From Methylomonas sp. LW13 (GTDB lineage Bacteria; Pseudomonadota; Gammaproteobacteria; Methylococcales; Methylomonadaceae): a DNA stretch of 64,000 bases. Of this stretch, positions 1-9,763 are shown piece by piece. The stretch spans positions 2,542,001-2,606,000 of the forward strand of contig NZ_CP033381.1 in the NCBI RefSeq assembly GCF_016865255.1. The letters run 5' to 3'. A program made the position numbers and the translations under genes. A model generated the notes under the pieces. It was not told where the DNA came from. It did no database searches and worked only from the letters and a program-made list of their open reading frames with translations. Each line of letters starts with the position of its first letter. The first letter of the stretch is position 1.

Positions 1-66
1 GGAGGATTTGGTGAGGGTTTCAAAACAGATCATGTACTCAGCTAGTCAACCAAACTAAGCTCACAA

Positions 67-867
67 ATGAACACCTCAGCGGTTTTAGTACAAATTTTTG
101 GGCCATTGATAAGCAATTTTTGGTGGTTGATACTACTCGCTATTGTTGTAAGTGTTCTTAAATCTCCAGTTATCAAAGGGGCGTTTGGCGAAGGACAAGT
201 CAATTTGGCAGCGAAATTCTTGCTGGACAAAGACATATACAAACTGATTAAAAACGTAACCTTGGTTACGGAAAGTGGCAGTACACAAATAGACCATGTA
301 ATAGTGTCCCGTTATGGTGTATTTGTTATCGAAACCAAGAATATGAAGGGCTGGATATTCGGGGACGCTAATCAGAAAATTTGGACGCAAAAGATTTACC
401 GTCACACAACTAAATTTCAAAATCAGTTACATCAGAATTACAAGCATACTCAGGCATTGCAACGATTTTTAGCGCTTGATCCAGAAAAGATATTTTCGCT
501 CGTTGTATTTGTTGGAGATAGCTCTTTCAAAACGCCAATGCCAGCCAATGTTGTCTACGCCGGAGAATTTATTCGCTTCATAGAAAGTAAAACTCAGTTA
601 CTTTTTAGTGATAGTCAGGTTCACGAGATTTTTGCCAGATTACAATTTGGACGATTGGAACCAACTAACAGAACACATAGGCGCCACGTAGAGCACGTTA
701 AAAATATTGTTCAGGCCAAACAGACTCGGCATCATGAAAACTCGTGTCCGAACTGTGGTAAATCTATGGTCATAAGAACAGCAGGAAACGGTGCCAATAA
801 GGGCAAACAATTTTGGGGTTGTACTGGCTTCCCAAAATGTAGGGCGATCAAGCAAATCAATACCTAA
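67..867 (+). CDS. NERD nuclease-like protein with C4 zinc finger
   Basis: A 266-residue protein. Residues about 13-31 form one membrane segment. Residues about 38-150 match the NERD domain (nuclease-related), with D76 and the E89-x-K91 pair that resemble the PD-(D/E)xK active site. The C-terminus is a topoisomerase-type zinc ribbon with C227, C230, C252 and C258, a nucleic-acid-binding module. The family is thought to act on DNA, but its substrate is not known. The gene stands alone before a long repeat field. Its base composition is more AT-rich than the housekeeping genes at 7-13 kb, which may indicate transfer. A similar zinc ribbon ends the helicase at 60.2-63.1 kb. Confidence 0.85.
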   Translation: MNTSAVLVQIFGPLISNFWWLILLAIVVSVLKSPVIKGAFGEGQVNLAAKFLLDKDIYKLIKNVTLVTESGSTQIDHVIVSRYGVFVIETKNMKGWIFGDANQKIWTQKIYRHTTKFQNQLHQNYKHTQALQRFLALDPEKIFSLVVFVGDSSFKTPMPANVVYAGEFIRFIESKTQLLFSDSQVHEIFARLQFGRLEPTNRTHRRHVEHVKNIVQAKQTRHHENSCPNCGKSMVIRTAGNGANKGKQFWGCTGFPKCRAIKQINT

Positions 868-891
868 TTTTGGAAATGATCTCTAAGGTAA

Positions 892-1142
892 GGGTGTCGC
901 TATCGCGAAGCTTGATTTAATCGGGTTCTCGCACCCGAAGGCGAGATACTTTCTTTTGCTCCGCCAAAAGAAAGTATCCAAAGAAAAGGCGGCCCGGATG
1001 CCGCTTTCATCCTGCGCGCCGAAGCTTTTATCGAGGGTCGGCAGAAGGGGCTTCCCAGCCCCTCCGCCGACGCACCGCATCCATGCGGTGCCCCTTCGGG
1101 CTGTTCTCGATAAAAGCTCCGGTGCTCGGCGCGGCATACGGG
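892..1142 (+). repeat. 250-bp intergenic repeat, copy 1
   Basis: This stretch matches, in opposite orientation, the stretch at 1341-1591. Both share in order a GTCGCTATCGCGA start, a block around GAGATACTTTCTTTTG and its complement, a GGATGCCGC-like block, a GC-rich hairpin around GGGGCTTCC...GCCCC, and an end near CATACGGG / AATACGGG. Internal inverted repeats such as GCTTTTATCGAG / CTCGATAAAAGC would fold into long hairpins. Short ORFs read through it look artefactual. It is a dispersed, structured, non-coding element without a visible transposase. Confidence 0.75.
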
Positions 1143-1187
1143 GAAACACCGTTGCTGTGTAGCAGGGGGATTAATGTATTCTCGTGG

Positions 1188-1296
1188 TCTTAACGCTCCC
1201 TATCCTTGCGGGAGAGGGTTGGGGTGAGGGGGAAAATTCTTGCAGCATTTGTTTGGACTCCCTCATCCTAACCTTCTCCCTGGGGGAGAAGGGATG
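1188..1296. repeat. Short inverted repeat, CCCTCACCC-type
   Basis: Between the two 250-bp copies, CTCCC...GCGGGAGAGGGTTGGGGTGAGGG is answered about 40 bases later by CCCTCATCCTAACCTTCTCCC...GGGGAGAAGGG, forming a further inverted pair. This family of intergenic repeat is common in Gram-negative genomes. No gene is visible here. Confidence 0.6.
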
Positions 1297-1340
1297 GTTT
1301 TAATTATTACGACAGCTTTCCCGTAGGAGTGGGTTTTGGT

Positions 1341-1591
1341 CCCGTATTTCGAACCCGAGCATCGCAGTTTTTTGCAGGAACAGCCCGGAGGGGAGCGGCA
1401 GGGATGCCGCTCGTTGGCGAAGGGGCAGGAAGCCCCTTTTGCCAACCCCTGCAAAAAACGAGAAGCGCAGGATCAGGGCGAAATCCGGGTGTCTTTTCTT
1501 TTGGATACTTTTCTTTGGACAAGCAAAGAAAAGTATCTCGGCTGTCGGGCCGAGACCCGACATTAAATAAAGCCGTCGCGATAGCGACGCC
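1341..1591 (-). repeat. 250-bp intergenic repeat, copy 2 (inverted)
   Basis: Reverse-oriented partner of the element at 892-1142 and of almost the same length. The hairpin arms are remodelled (GTTTTTTGCAGG / CCTGCAAAAAAC in place of the first copy's arms) while base pairing is kept, which points to selection on the folded shape. It ends about 50 bases before the acetyltransferase gene. Confidence 0.75.
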
Positions 1592-1644
1592 TTGTAATTG
1601 TTATTCAAATTGGTTGAAAAACGTTCGTTCCGTAGACACAAACA

Positions 1645-2118
1645 ATGACCATCATCAACCTCTCCCAAGAACCCCACCAAATCCCAACCCTAGCCCAATG
1701 GCACCACGCCGAATGGGCCGATCTGAATCCGGGCCAAGCCTTGGAACACCGCATCCAAAAAATGCAGGCTTATTTAAGCAACAAATTAATCCCGAGCACT
1801 TACATTTACAAACATGAAGACCAGTTGGCCGGCTCGGCAGCCATCATAGAAAGCGATATGGATACCCGCCCGGAACTGACGCCATGGTTAGCCAGTGTTT
1901 ACGTGGCCCCCGAATTCCGCCGGCAGGGCATCGGCTCAGAGTTGGTAAAACATGTCATGTTGCAAGCTAAGACAGCCGGCGTTGCCAAGCTCTATCTGTT
2001 CACGCCGGATCAGGCCAATTTCTATGCAAAACTTGGCTGTACTGCAATGGCGGAGGAATATTATCGCGACCACTGCGTGACGGTTATGAGCGTGACTCTA
2101 AAAGATCCGAATGTTTAG
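1645..2118 (+). CDS. GNAT family N-acetyltransferase
   Basis: A 157-residue protein expected to transfer an acetyl group from acetyl-CoA to an unknown amine. The acetyl-CoA pyrophosphate loop is clear: VYVAPEFRRQGIGSEL near residues 85-100 gives the R/Q-x-x-G-x-G/A motif. The following helix and FYAKLGC near the C-terminus are the usual GNAT features. The start ATG follows the repeat field closely. It converges with the EVE gene two bases away. The substrate cannot be read from the sequence. Confidence 0.85.
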   Translation: MTIINLSQEPHQIPTLAQWHHAEWADLNPGQALEHRIQKMQAYLSNKLIPSTYIYKHEDQLAGSAAIIESDMDTRPELTPWLASVYVAPEFRRQGIGSELVKHVMLQAKTAGVAKLYLFTPDQANFYAKLGCTAMAEEYYRDHCVTVMSVTLKDPNV

Positions 2119-2120
2119 AC

Positions 2121-2579
2121 TTACTCCAAACCGAGAATAAATGCCCATTGCTCGGCATTCACCGGCATGATCGACAGACGGTTGCCGCGGCGCAGCAAGG
2201 CCAGATCGGTTAGTTCGGTTTTCAGTTTCAGTTCGCGCAGACTGATGTTACGCGATAGCTTTCTGACAAACTTTACATCGACCATGTACCAGGTAGGCTT
2301 GTCCGGATTACTTTTCGGGTCAAAATGCTTATCGTCCGGGTCGAACGCGGTAAAGTCTGGATAGGCTTCGCGCACCACTTGCATGATGCCGACGATACCC
2401 GGTTCGTCGCAGTTGGAATGGTAAAAAAACACCTGATCGCCGATTTTCATGTCGTCACGCATCATGTTTCGGGCTTGGTAGTTGCGGACACCGTCCCAAT
2501 GCTCGGTTTGGCCGGGTCGATTAAACAAGTCGTCAATGCCGAAGGTGTCGGGTTCTGATTTCATCAGCCAGTAATTCAT
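2121..2579 (-). CDS. EVE domain-containing protein
   Basis: A 152-residue single-domain protein of the EVE family, PUA-related and expected to bind modified bases in nucleic acids. Supporting signatures are MNYWLMKSEPDTFGIDDL at the N-terminus, then WDGVRNYQARNMM, then GDQVFFYHSN, then the PTWYMVDVKF strand. The length is normal for the family. Bacterial members are usually free-standing, as here. No modification or restriction gene is adjacent. Confidence 0.9.
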   Translation of the reverse strand: MNYWLMKSEPDTFGIDDLFNRPGQTEHWDGVRNYQARNMMRDDMKIGDQVFFYHSNCDEPGIVGIMQVVREAYPDFTAFDPDDKHFDPKSNPDKPTWYMVDVKFVRKLSRNISLRELKLKTELTDLALLRRGNRLSIMPVNAEQWAFILGLE

Positions 2580-2996
2580 AGATGTCCACTTTGGGGGTTG
2601 TTGTCAGGTTTTTTTTATTTATCCCAAACTCAGACGCAATCGGCAAGCAAAATCGCGCAAAACATTGGCCGAAACTTGGGTTATGTCGTGAGTGCTTGAA
2701 GCTGTTGAACTATAGACCCCGGCGAGACTCAAGTAACCATTGAAACCGCGCTTTTTGTGCGCTAAATATTCGCCTGAACTGGTCTACACTTGACAACCAG
2801 CCGGGACCGCACTCAAGCCTATCGTGGTATAGTATCCGCACCAGTATTGTCGTTAGATAGATAGTGCTTAAATAAATACATTTCCGCTTCGTTAAATAAT
2901 GTCAATTAGTCTATTTACGGAGTTTACACTGGCTTGGTTTAAACAACACGGTCGGCGTCTATTATTACGGTAGTTTTTTCCTATTTCATCTGATTT
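2580..2996. other. 417-bp gap, nothing firm seen
   Basis: Spacer between the divergent EVE and cyclic-di-GMP-domain genes. It is AT-rich near its right end. TTGACA at 2790 and TATAGT at 2828 are too far apart (32 bases) to form a sigma70 promoter. I see no convincing RNA gene, repeat or small ORF. Confidence 0.4.
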
Positions 2997-5900
2997 ATGT
3001 CTGTTAGTATTAAAAAAAGCAAAAGACGTCGCTATATTAGATATGCGATTGATCTAAACGCTTTATTGATAATCGACCAAACTGATACACTGGAATGCCG
3101 TATTCTGGATTTTTGTAGCGGTGGATTTTATCTGGTTTTTGATAAAAGTCATCCGCAGATTGCATTGCATAAAAATATAAAAATTCGCTTTTCTATTCAA
3201 TTGGAGTTCGAGCTAAAAACTTTTGAAGTAGATGCGCAAATAACGCATATTGGTTCGACGGGAGTAGGCCTTGTCACTGAACAGATGCCCGCCACCACGT
3301 TTAATGCGTTAAGAAAAATAGCAAATGTTGGATCGCTTTCCTCAACGAATGACAATTTAGATACTTCACCAGACAATTTAAATCAAGAAAATTATAAAAA
3401 CACATTTAAACAATTTCTAATAGAAAGCTTGCCTTTATTAATCGATAGGTTTTTTGACTCGCTGAGCGATTGCATGGAAGCTGCGAACACGCATGCTGAG
3501 TTTTTTTCCAATCCATCGGCTTTTGACGACTTAATTACCACGCTAAAGCTGAATAGAGAGATTATTAGTAGCGAATTTTGTTGTTCTGTTATATATCAGG
3601 TTGATTATATTTCCAGTGACAACGAAAAAAACTCAGATGCTTTATATCATGATTCGCTTTCATTAATCGAAAAAGACGACTTTGAAGACTGGTTGAATAT
3701 GTCGGCTACTATCAGAAAGCTTAAAAACTATTTTGACGACGAGCTTAATCTGTTAGTTAGAGAATTATGCAGGGTGTTTGGTATATTTGATAATACGGTC
3801 AATAATCCGATTGGTCCGGGGGTTTTATGTGACAGCTTTAGGGAAATATTCTTACAGCTAGAGCTGGGGAGTAATATAAAAAAGGCAATTTATAATTGCT
3901 TCGAAAAAATATTAATTATCGAGTTGCCGGGTTTTTATAAGCAAGCAGCTGCGACTTTAGCTAAGTTTGAATCCGCGCGATTGCAAATGCCCGTTCATAG
4001 TAAGCAGAGCGGCTCCGCTTTTCATACAAAAAATAGCGATAAACAGCAAGTTTATTTCAATGACTATTTGGATGCCGAACCGCTGGTCGTTCACAAAGCT
4101 ATTCAACCTTTAAGCCAGGTTACAGGCAAATTACTGAACCTGTTAACTGAAACAATGGCCGTATCTACCGATACCCAGCGCAAGGAAAATACCCTGCCTC
4201 TCAATAATGTCCAGCAAGTATTTGACCCAGCGGAAGTTTTATCGGCGATTGCGAAAATCCAAAAGGATATTACCGCTAAATCTGGCCTGCATTTAGATAC
4301 CACAACACTGCAAAAAAGCCTTGCCGATAAATTACAAGCTGATAATCCGGAGGCAAAATCGTTGGCCGCAAACGATGTTCAGCGCCTTGAACTGTATGGC
4401 AGGTTTTTTGATGCCTTGTTCGGTGAGCTTGAGTTTTCTAAAGATATTAAAGATTATTTGGAAAGTATTCATTTACCTCTATTGTCATTGCCCATGCAAG
4501 GTAATGATTTTCTGGATTCCGAGTCGCACCCTGCCCGAAAAATACTGAATCAACTAGCTGTTCTGGAACCTGCGATTAAAAGTAATCGGGTAATCAAAAA
4601 TACGAATATAAAAAATACTGTAGAAAAAGCAATAGCTCGGATTTCCGCTGAGTCCATTAGCAATCCTAATGTTTTCACTGAAGTCGAGCATGAATTGGAT
4701 AGCGTCACTAAGCAGTGGACAAAATCCAATGAAACCAACGTCAAACGTATAATAGAGCCTTACGAAGGCCAACAAAAATTGGAGGCGGCAAGGCTAACTA
4801 TTCAGCAGGAAGTTGATAAGCGTATAGCCGGCCGTTCTGTACCATCGATTATTCCCACGCTACTTGGCGCTGGATGGCAAGACCTGTTAGTGATTGCCGA
4901 ATTAAATAAGGAAGCTAAGCCTGAGGAAAAAGCCTCTTATCTGAAAGTAATTGACGATTTACTATTTTGGCTTTACGAACAGGATTCGTTTCTGAATATG
5001 CAATCGGTCAGCATTCATACCACACTCAAATTTATCGAAGAGAATCTAGGCACGGTTTGTCCTAACTTATTCAAACGCGATAATGTTATTGAAGAATTGT
5101 TTGCTTTACTGGTGGGTAGCGGTGTGCCAAAAGTTAGGAAGCCGATGGATACCGTCAGAATTCCCGCGCCTAGATCCATGCAGGACATTATAGAATCTGA
5201 ATGGGCAGCGCAAGTTTCACAATTACAGGTGGGCGAATGGCTGATAATCTATAGAGGCTCCGAAGGTTTTGAACCGATGAAACTGGTGTGGATAGGCGAT
5301 ATTTTACCAATTTGCGTTTTTGTTAATCGCGATGGACTGACTAAGTTAGAGCTTAATAAAACCGAATTGGCATTACTTTTGGAAAATGGCGGAGCGAATA
5401 GAATAGAAAGCCTGGATGTGCCTTTAATGGATCGCGCGACTAACCAAATGTTGCAAAACATGCATAGCAAATTGATTTATAACGCTACGCATGACGCGGA
5501 AACCGATTTACTCACCAAAGACGAGTTTGTTAAACAGCTAAAAATCGAGCTCGTTAAACTCGATAGTACCGGCCATATCTTGGGTCATATAGAGGTTTTG
5601 GATTTTCGCGTCATTACTAATGTTTGCGGAGTCACTGGCGGCAAACAATTCTTAAAAACGCTCACGCATTTAATCAGCGAGCAGTTGCGTGATGGCGACT
5701 TATTCGCGCGAATCGGTGATAAATCGTTCGCAGTGCTGCTAAAAGATTGCGGAGCGCAAACTGCTTATGAATTATCCAAAAAGCTGTTAAAAGTCATTAG
5801 TGAATCGCGGTTTCAATGGCAAGATAAAAGCTATACCATCGGTGTGAGTATCGGTTTGGTGCCGTTCGAACAGAACAATTTTGACGTTAACGAGTTGTTG

Positions 5901-6812
5901 CAAAATGCCGATACCGCCAGCATGTCGGCAGAGCGTTCCGGTCCGAATAATGTTTTACTTTTTACGCATGATGACGAGAATTTAAAACGTCAAAATAAAA
6001 TATACGAATGGATAGGCAATATTGACAAGGTGTTTTCCGAGAATAGATTGTTTTTACGTTGCCAAATGATTGCCGCTGTCGATGAAGCCAGTGCCAGTCA
6101 TCAACATTACGAAATTTTGCTGGGTATTAAAGACGAAAACGATAATATTATTCCGCCCGATCATTTCATACCTGCCGTGGAACGCTGTAAGCGTATGCCG
6201 GAAATTGATCAATGGGTGATTACCAACGTGCTTATGTGGATTGAAAATAATAGACATTATTTCGATCATATTGATGGGTTTGCGATCAATTTGTCCGGAC
6301 AATCTATTAACAGCGAAGAATTTTTAGGCTTTCTTAAAGGGATATTGGAATCAACCAGCGTGCCCACAAATAAACTGACGTTCGAAGTCACGGAAACGGT
6401 TGCAGCGGAAAGTTTTTATTTAACAAATAGTTTCATCAAGGCCATCAAACAGTTTAATTGCAAATTTTCTTTGGATGATTTCGGGTCAGGCTATTCGTCG
6501 TATTCCTACCTGAAGAACTTGAATATCGATTATCTGAAAATAGACGGGGCCTTTGTCAAAGACATATTAAATGACAAAGCCGATGTTGCCATCGTTAAAT
6601 CCATGAATGAAATCGCTCATTCCCTGGGCTTGACGACCATCGCTGAATACGTCGAAAGCAATGAGATTAGAGAGGTTTTAAAAACCATAGGCGTCGACTA
6701 TGCCCAAGGCTATGGCGTGCATAAACCAATGCCGCTCAGCGAGTTGGTCATCGAACCACCGCCGAGCGCACCGCTTTTTTCATTTGAAGACACTGAGTTC
6801 TGGGGCTTTTGA
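2997..6812 (+). CDS. PilZ-DUF1631-GGDEF-EAL signalling protein
   Basis: A 1271-residue cytoplasmic signalling protein. Residues 1-110 form a PilZ-type c-di-GMP-binding domain with R11-R12-x-x-R15 and a variant DxSxxG motif (D38...G43, with cysteine where serine is usual). Residues about 140-760 fit the DUF1631 family. Residues about 830-985 form a GGDEF domain whose signature reads IGDKSF near 906, so diguanylate cyclase activity is unlikely. Residues about 1005-1255 form an EAL domain with EIL near 1040, intact DDFGSGYSS near 1160 and YLKIDG after it. The C-terminal domain may hydrolyse or only bind c-di-GMP. The degenerate GGDEF next to EAL recalls FimX, a regulator of type IV pili. The gene is AT-rich against its right-hand neighbours. 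Confidence 0.85.
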   Translation: MSVSIKKSKRRRYIRYAIDLNALLIIDQTDTLECRILDFCSGGFYLVFDKSHPQIALHKNIKIRFSIQLEFELKTFEVDAQITHIGSTGVGLVTEQMPATTFNALRKIANVGSLSSTNDNLDTSPDNLNQENYKNTFKQFLIESLPLLIDRFFDSLSDCMEAANTHAEFFSNPSAFDDLITTLKLNREIISSEFCCSVIYQVDYISSDNEKNSDALYHDSLSLIEKDDFEDWLNMSATIRKLKNYFDDELNLLVRELCRVFGIFDNTVNNPIGPGVLCDSFREIFLQLELGSNIKKAIYNCFEKILIIELPGFYKQAAATLAKFESARLQMPVHSKQSGSAFHTKNSDKQQVYFNDYLDAEPLVVHKAIQPLSQVTGKLLNLLTETMAVSTDTQRKENTLPLNNVQQVFDPAEVLSAIAKIQKDITAKSGLHLDTTTLQKSLADKLQADNPEAKSLAANDVQRLELYGRFFDALFGELEFSKDIKDYLESIHLPLLSLPMQGNDFLDSESHPARKILNQLAVLEPAIKSNRVIKNTNIKNTVEKAIARISAESISNPNVFTEVEHELDSVTKQWTKSNETNVKRIIEPYEGQQKLEAARLTIQQEVDKRIAGRSVPSIIPTLLGAGWQDLLVIAELNKEAKPEEKASYLKVIDDLLFWLYEQDSFLNMQSVSIHTTLKFIEENLGTVCPNLFKRDNVIEELFALLVGSGVPKVRKPMDTVRIPAPRSMQDIIESEWAAQVSQLQVGEWLIIYRGSEGFEPMKLVWIGDILPICVFVNRDGLTKLELNKTELALLLENGGANRIESLDVPLMDRATNQMLQNMHSKLIYNATHDAETDLLTKDEFVKQLKIELVKLDSTGHILGHIEVLDFRVITNVCGVTGGKQFLKTLTHLISEQLRDGDLFARIGDKSFAVLLKDCGAQTAYELSKKLLKVISESRFQWQDKSYTIGVSIGLVPFEQNNFDVNELLQNADTASMSAERSGPNNVLLFTHDDENLKRQNKIYEWIGNIDKVFSENRLFLRCQMIAAVDEASASHQHYEILLGIKDENDNIIPPDHFIPAVERCKRMPEIDQWVITNVLMWIENNRHYFDHIDGFAINLSGQSINSEEFLGFLKGILESTSVPTNKLTFEVTETVAAESFYLTNSFIKAIKQFNCKFSLDDFGSGYSSYSYLKNLNIDYLKIDGAFVKDILNDKADVAIVKSMNEIAHSLGLTTIAEYVESNEIREVLKTIGVDYAQGYGVHKPMPLSELVIEPPPSAPLFSFEDTEFWGF

Positions 6813-6839
6813 AAGCGGGGCGTTTAAAAGACGGCCACA

Positions 6840-7559
6840 CTACTGTTGCCACAAACAATTGCCGCTGACTTTGGCGATTTTCGCCAAGCGCTGTTGGTGC
6901 GCCAGTTCTTCCTCGCTACTGCAAGCAATGATTTTTAATGGCGCTCTGTCGGCCGATAGTCTAACGATAGCCTGTTCGCCGCCATTGCCGGTGTGATCGC
7001 CTTCATCCAACAGGGAAGCCTGGCCTCCGGTCATCAATAAATAGACGTCCGCCAGGATTTCCGCGTCGAGTAAAGCGCCATGCAATTCGCGGTGACTGTT
7101 GTCTATGCCGTAGCGTTTACATAAGGCATCCAAACTGTTTCGTGCGCCGGGGTGTTTTTTTCGGGCGTAAGCCAGGGTATCGAACACGGTGCTATTGGTT
7201 TCGATACGGCGTTCTTCCCCGGCTAATAGCGCCAATTCGTGATTCAAAAAGCCGACGTCAAACGGTGCGTTGTGGATGATCAGCTCCGCACCCTGAGTAA
7301 AGCGCATAAAGTCTTCGACCACGTTGGCGAAGCGCGGCTTATCCTTTAAAAACTCATTCGTTATGCCATGGACTTCGATGGCGCCGGCATCAATTTCCCG
7401 GTCCGGATTCAGATAGACGTGAAAATGATTACGGGTCAAACGGCGGTTAATCAGTTCCACGCAGCCGATTTCGATAATCTTATGGCCTTCCTTGGGGTTG
7501 ATGCCGGTGGTTTCGGTATCCAGCACCACTTGCCGGATTTGGCGGGGTTTTTGACTCAT
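6840..7559 (-). CDS. dnaQ: DNA polymerase III epsilon subunit
   Basis: The 3'-5' proofreading exonuclease of the replicative polymerase, 239 residues. The DEDDh motifs are all visible: VVLDTETTGI (D14, E16), HNAPFDVGFL, and HGALLDAEILAD with the general-base histidine and last aspartate. The C-terminal tail after the exonuclease domain is where the alpha subunit binds in the family. It lies nine bases downstream of ppk1 on the same strand, so co-transcription is likely. Usual length. Confidence 0.95.
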   Translation of the reverse strand: MSQKPRQIRQVVLDTETTGINPKEGHKIIEIGCVELINRRLTRNHFHVYLNPDREIDAGAIEVHGITNEFLKDKPRFANVVEDFMRFTQGAELIIHNAPFDVGFLNHELALLAGEERRIETNSTVFDTLAYARKKHPGARNSLDALCKRYGIDNSHRELHGALLDAEILADVYLLMTGGQASLLDEGDHTGNGGEQAIVRLSADRAPLKIIACSSEEELAHQQRLAKIAKVSGNCLWQQ

Positions 7560-7567
7560 GGCTTATC

Positions 7568-9637
7568 CTATCCGCAAAACGCTTTGAGCAGTTCGCTCTG
7601 CACTTGATAAATGGCTTGATCGTCGGCGCGCAAATGCCGGTACTGGCCGTCGCTTTGCAATTGCCAGGCTTGGGCGTTATCTCTGAGATACGCATCCAGG
7701 TCGTTAAGAATTCGTTCGGCAATTCGCTTGTCGGCGATAGGGAAACAGACCTCCACGCGGCGGAACATGTTGCGGTTCATCAAGTCGGCGCTGGATGCGT
7801 AAACCGCCCAATCGCCGCCGTTGCAAAACGCATAGATGCGGGTATGTTCCAGAAAGCGGCCGACAATAGAGCGTACTTCGATATTCTCGGAAACCCCCGG
7901 CACGCCCGGCCGCAAGCAACAGACGCCACGCACGATCATTTTGATTTCCACGCCGGCTTGCGAGGCGCGGTACAGGGCTTGAATCGCCTGTTCCTCAACT
8001 ACGGCATTGACCTTGATAATAATTCTGGCCGGCTTGCCTTTTTTGGCATGCTCGATTTCTCTATCAATCATCTTCAGGATGCCGTGGTGCAAAGTAAACG
8101 GAGATTGCAGCAGCTTATTCAGTTTGCTGACCTTGCCTAAACTGGTCAGTTGCATGAATACCCGGCGTACGTCTTCACCCAATTCTTTTTCGCAAGTAAA
8201 CAAGCCGTAGTCGGTATAAAGCCGAGCAGTTTTAGGATGATAGTTGCCGGTGCCCAGATGTACGTAATTGCGCAAAGTGCTGCCTTCCTTGCGCAAAACC
8301 ATGCACATTTTAGCGTGGGTTTTATATCCCACCACCCCGTACACCACGTGAGCCGCGGCTTCTTGCAGTTTTGCGGCCAGACCAATGTTGTCCTTTTCAT
8401 CGAAACGCGCCCGCAGCTCGATGACGACCGTGACTTCCTTGCCGGCGCGTGCGGCTTTAATCAAGGCCGCGACGATAGGCGAGTCCACGCCGGTGCGGTA
8501 CAAGGTTTGTTTGATGGCTAGTACATCCGGATCGGCAGCGGCCTGGCGAATGAAATCCACCACCGGCGAGAATGATTCGTACGGATGATGTAGCAAAATA
8601 TCCTGCTTACGGATACTGGCAAAAATATCCTTGTTGCGCCCTAGCGCTGGCGGCACGCTGGATTTGAAGGGCGTAAATTTCAGGTCGGGGCGTTCGACCA
8701 TGCTCAAGATGGTTTGCATCCGGCTTAAATTGACCGGACCGTTGGCTAAAAATAAGCGGTCCGGTTTTAAATCAAAGCGCGCCAACAAGAAATTCACGGT
8801 CTCTTCGGGACAATTACCGTCGATTTCCAGGCGTACTTCATCGCCGTAATTGCGCATCGCCAGTTCGCCTTCCACGGCCAGCATTAAGTCGTCGATCGCG
8901 TCGTCGTCGACGAAAAAATCGCTGTTGCGGGTGACCCGGAATTGATAACAGCCCTTGACCATCATGCCGTTGAACAACTCGTTGACGAACGCATGAATGA
9001 TGGAGGACAGAAACACAAAATCGTAAGGCCCGCTATCGGTCTCGGTAACAGGTAATTGCACGATGCGGGGTAGGGCGCGCGGTGCCTGCAAAACCGCCCG
9101 GCCGCTGTTGCGGCCGAACGCATCTTTGCCGGTCAGAGAGATGATGAAATTTAAGCTTTTATTGAGAATGCGCGGAAACGGATGTGCCGAATCCAGCCCG
9201 ACCGGGGTCAGAATCGGCAACAGCTCTTCGTTGAAATATTTTTCCAGCCAGGCTTTTTGTGCCGGGCTCCAGCGGTCGCGCCTTAAGAAACGAATATTTT
9301 CGGTTTCCAGGCAGGGGATCAGTACTTCGTTAAGTACCCGATATTGCTCTGCGACCAGTTCGTGGGCTTTGATCGAGATTTTGTCGAATTGCTCGTTAAT
9401 GGTTAAGCCGTCGGAACTGACCAGATTGGGGTCCATTTCCGCCATTTGTATCAAGCTGGCGACACGTACTTCGTAAAACTCATCCAGATTGGAACAAGAA
9501 ATGCATAAGTAATTCAGTCGTTCCAGTAGCGGCAGCGTTTCGTCCAGGGCTTGCGCGAGCACCCGAAAGTTGAACTCCAATAAGCTGTGTTCGCGGTTGA
9601 TGTAAAGCTCGGGACTATTTAAATCGATGGATTCCAT
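7568..9637 (-). CDS. ppk: Polyphosphate kinase 1
   Basis: Polymerises the terminal phosphate of ATP into inorganic polyphosphate; 689 residues, the normal size of PPK1. The N-terminal domain starts ELYINREHSLLEFNFRVL. The catalytic core includes the autophosphorylated histidine in YKTHAKMCMV and the second conserved histidine in FLEHTRIYAF, followed by SSADLMNRNM. It is probably transcribed with dnaQ. A TATAAT element for this strand lies at 9668-9673, without a good -35. Confidence 0.95.
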   Translation of the reverse strand: MESIDLNSPELYINREHSLLEFNFRVLAQALDETLPLLERLNYLCISCSNLDEFYEVRVASLIQMAEMDPNLVSSDGLTINEQFDKISIKAHELVAEQYRVLNEVLIPCLETENIRFLRRDRWSPAQKAWLEKYFNEELLPILTPVGLDSAHPFPRILNKSLNFIISLTGKDAFGRNSGRAVLQAPRALPRIVQLPVTETDSGPYDFVFLSSIIHAFVNELFNGMMVKGCYQFRVTRNSDFFVDDDAIDDLMLAVEGELAMRNYGDEVRLEIDGNCPEETVNFLLARFDLKPDRLFLANGPVNLSRMQTILSMVERPDLKFTPFKSSVPPALGRNKDIFASIRKQDILLHHPYESFSPVVDFIRQAAADPDVLAIKQTLYRTGVDSPIVAALIKAARAGKEVTVVIELRARFDEKDNIGLAAKLQEAAAHVVYGVVGYKTHAKMCMVLRKEGSTLRNYVHLGTGNYHPKTARLYTDYGLFTCEKELGEDVRRVFMQLTSLGKVSKLNKLLQSPFTLHHGILKMIDREIEHAKKGKPARIIIKVNAVVEEQAIQALYRASQAGVEIKMIVRGVCCLRPGVPGVSENIEVRSIVGRFLEHTRIYAFCNGGDWAVYASSADLMNRNMFRRVEVCFPIADKRIAERILNDLDAYLRDNAQAWQLQSDGQYRHLRADDQAIYQVQSELLKAFCG

Positions 9638-9722
9638 GTCGGCTGCTGGTTTGATTGGGGTCAGTCGATTATAAATGAAATTTTTTCGCCTTGGGTTACA
9701 GCGGCGCTTGAGGTCTGGAACT

Positions 9723-9731
9723 TGCTATAAT
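9723..9731 (+). promoter_or_regulatory. Extended -10 promoter for cysM
   Basis: TGCTATAAT is a perfect extended -10 element, 33 bases before the cysM start. No -35 at the usual spacing is seen, as expected for extended -10 promoters. It lies in the divergent ppk1-cysM spacer. Confidence 0.55.
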
Positions 9732-9763
9732 CGCCGCCGTAAACTTAACCGGACGTTAAAGTC

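Noticed and set aside
892..1680. Short ORFs in the repeat field
   Set aside because: They follow the repeat on both strands, are rich in Arg/Pro/Ser and have no domain; they are readings of a structured repeat.
2690..2835. Possible 6S or other structured RNA, or a promoter
   Set aside because: No arrangement of closing stem and central bubble could be found, and TTGACA and TATAGT are 32 bases apart.
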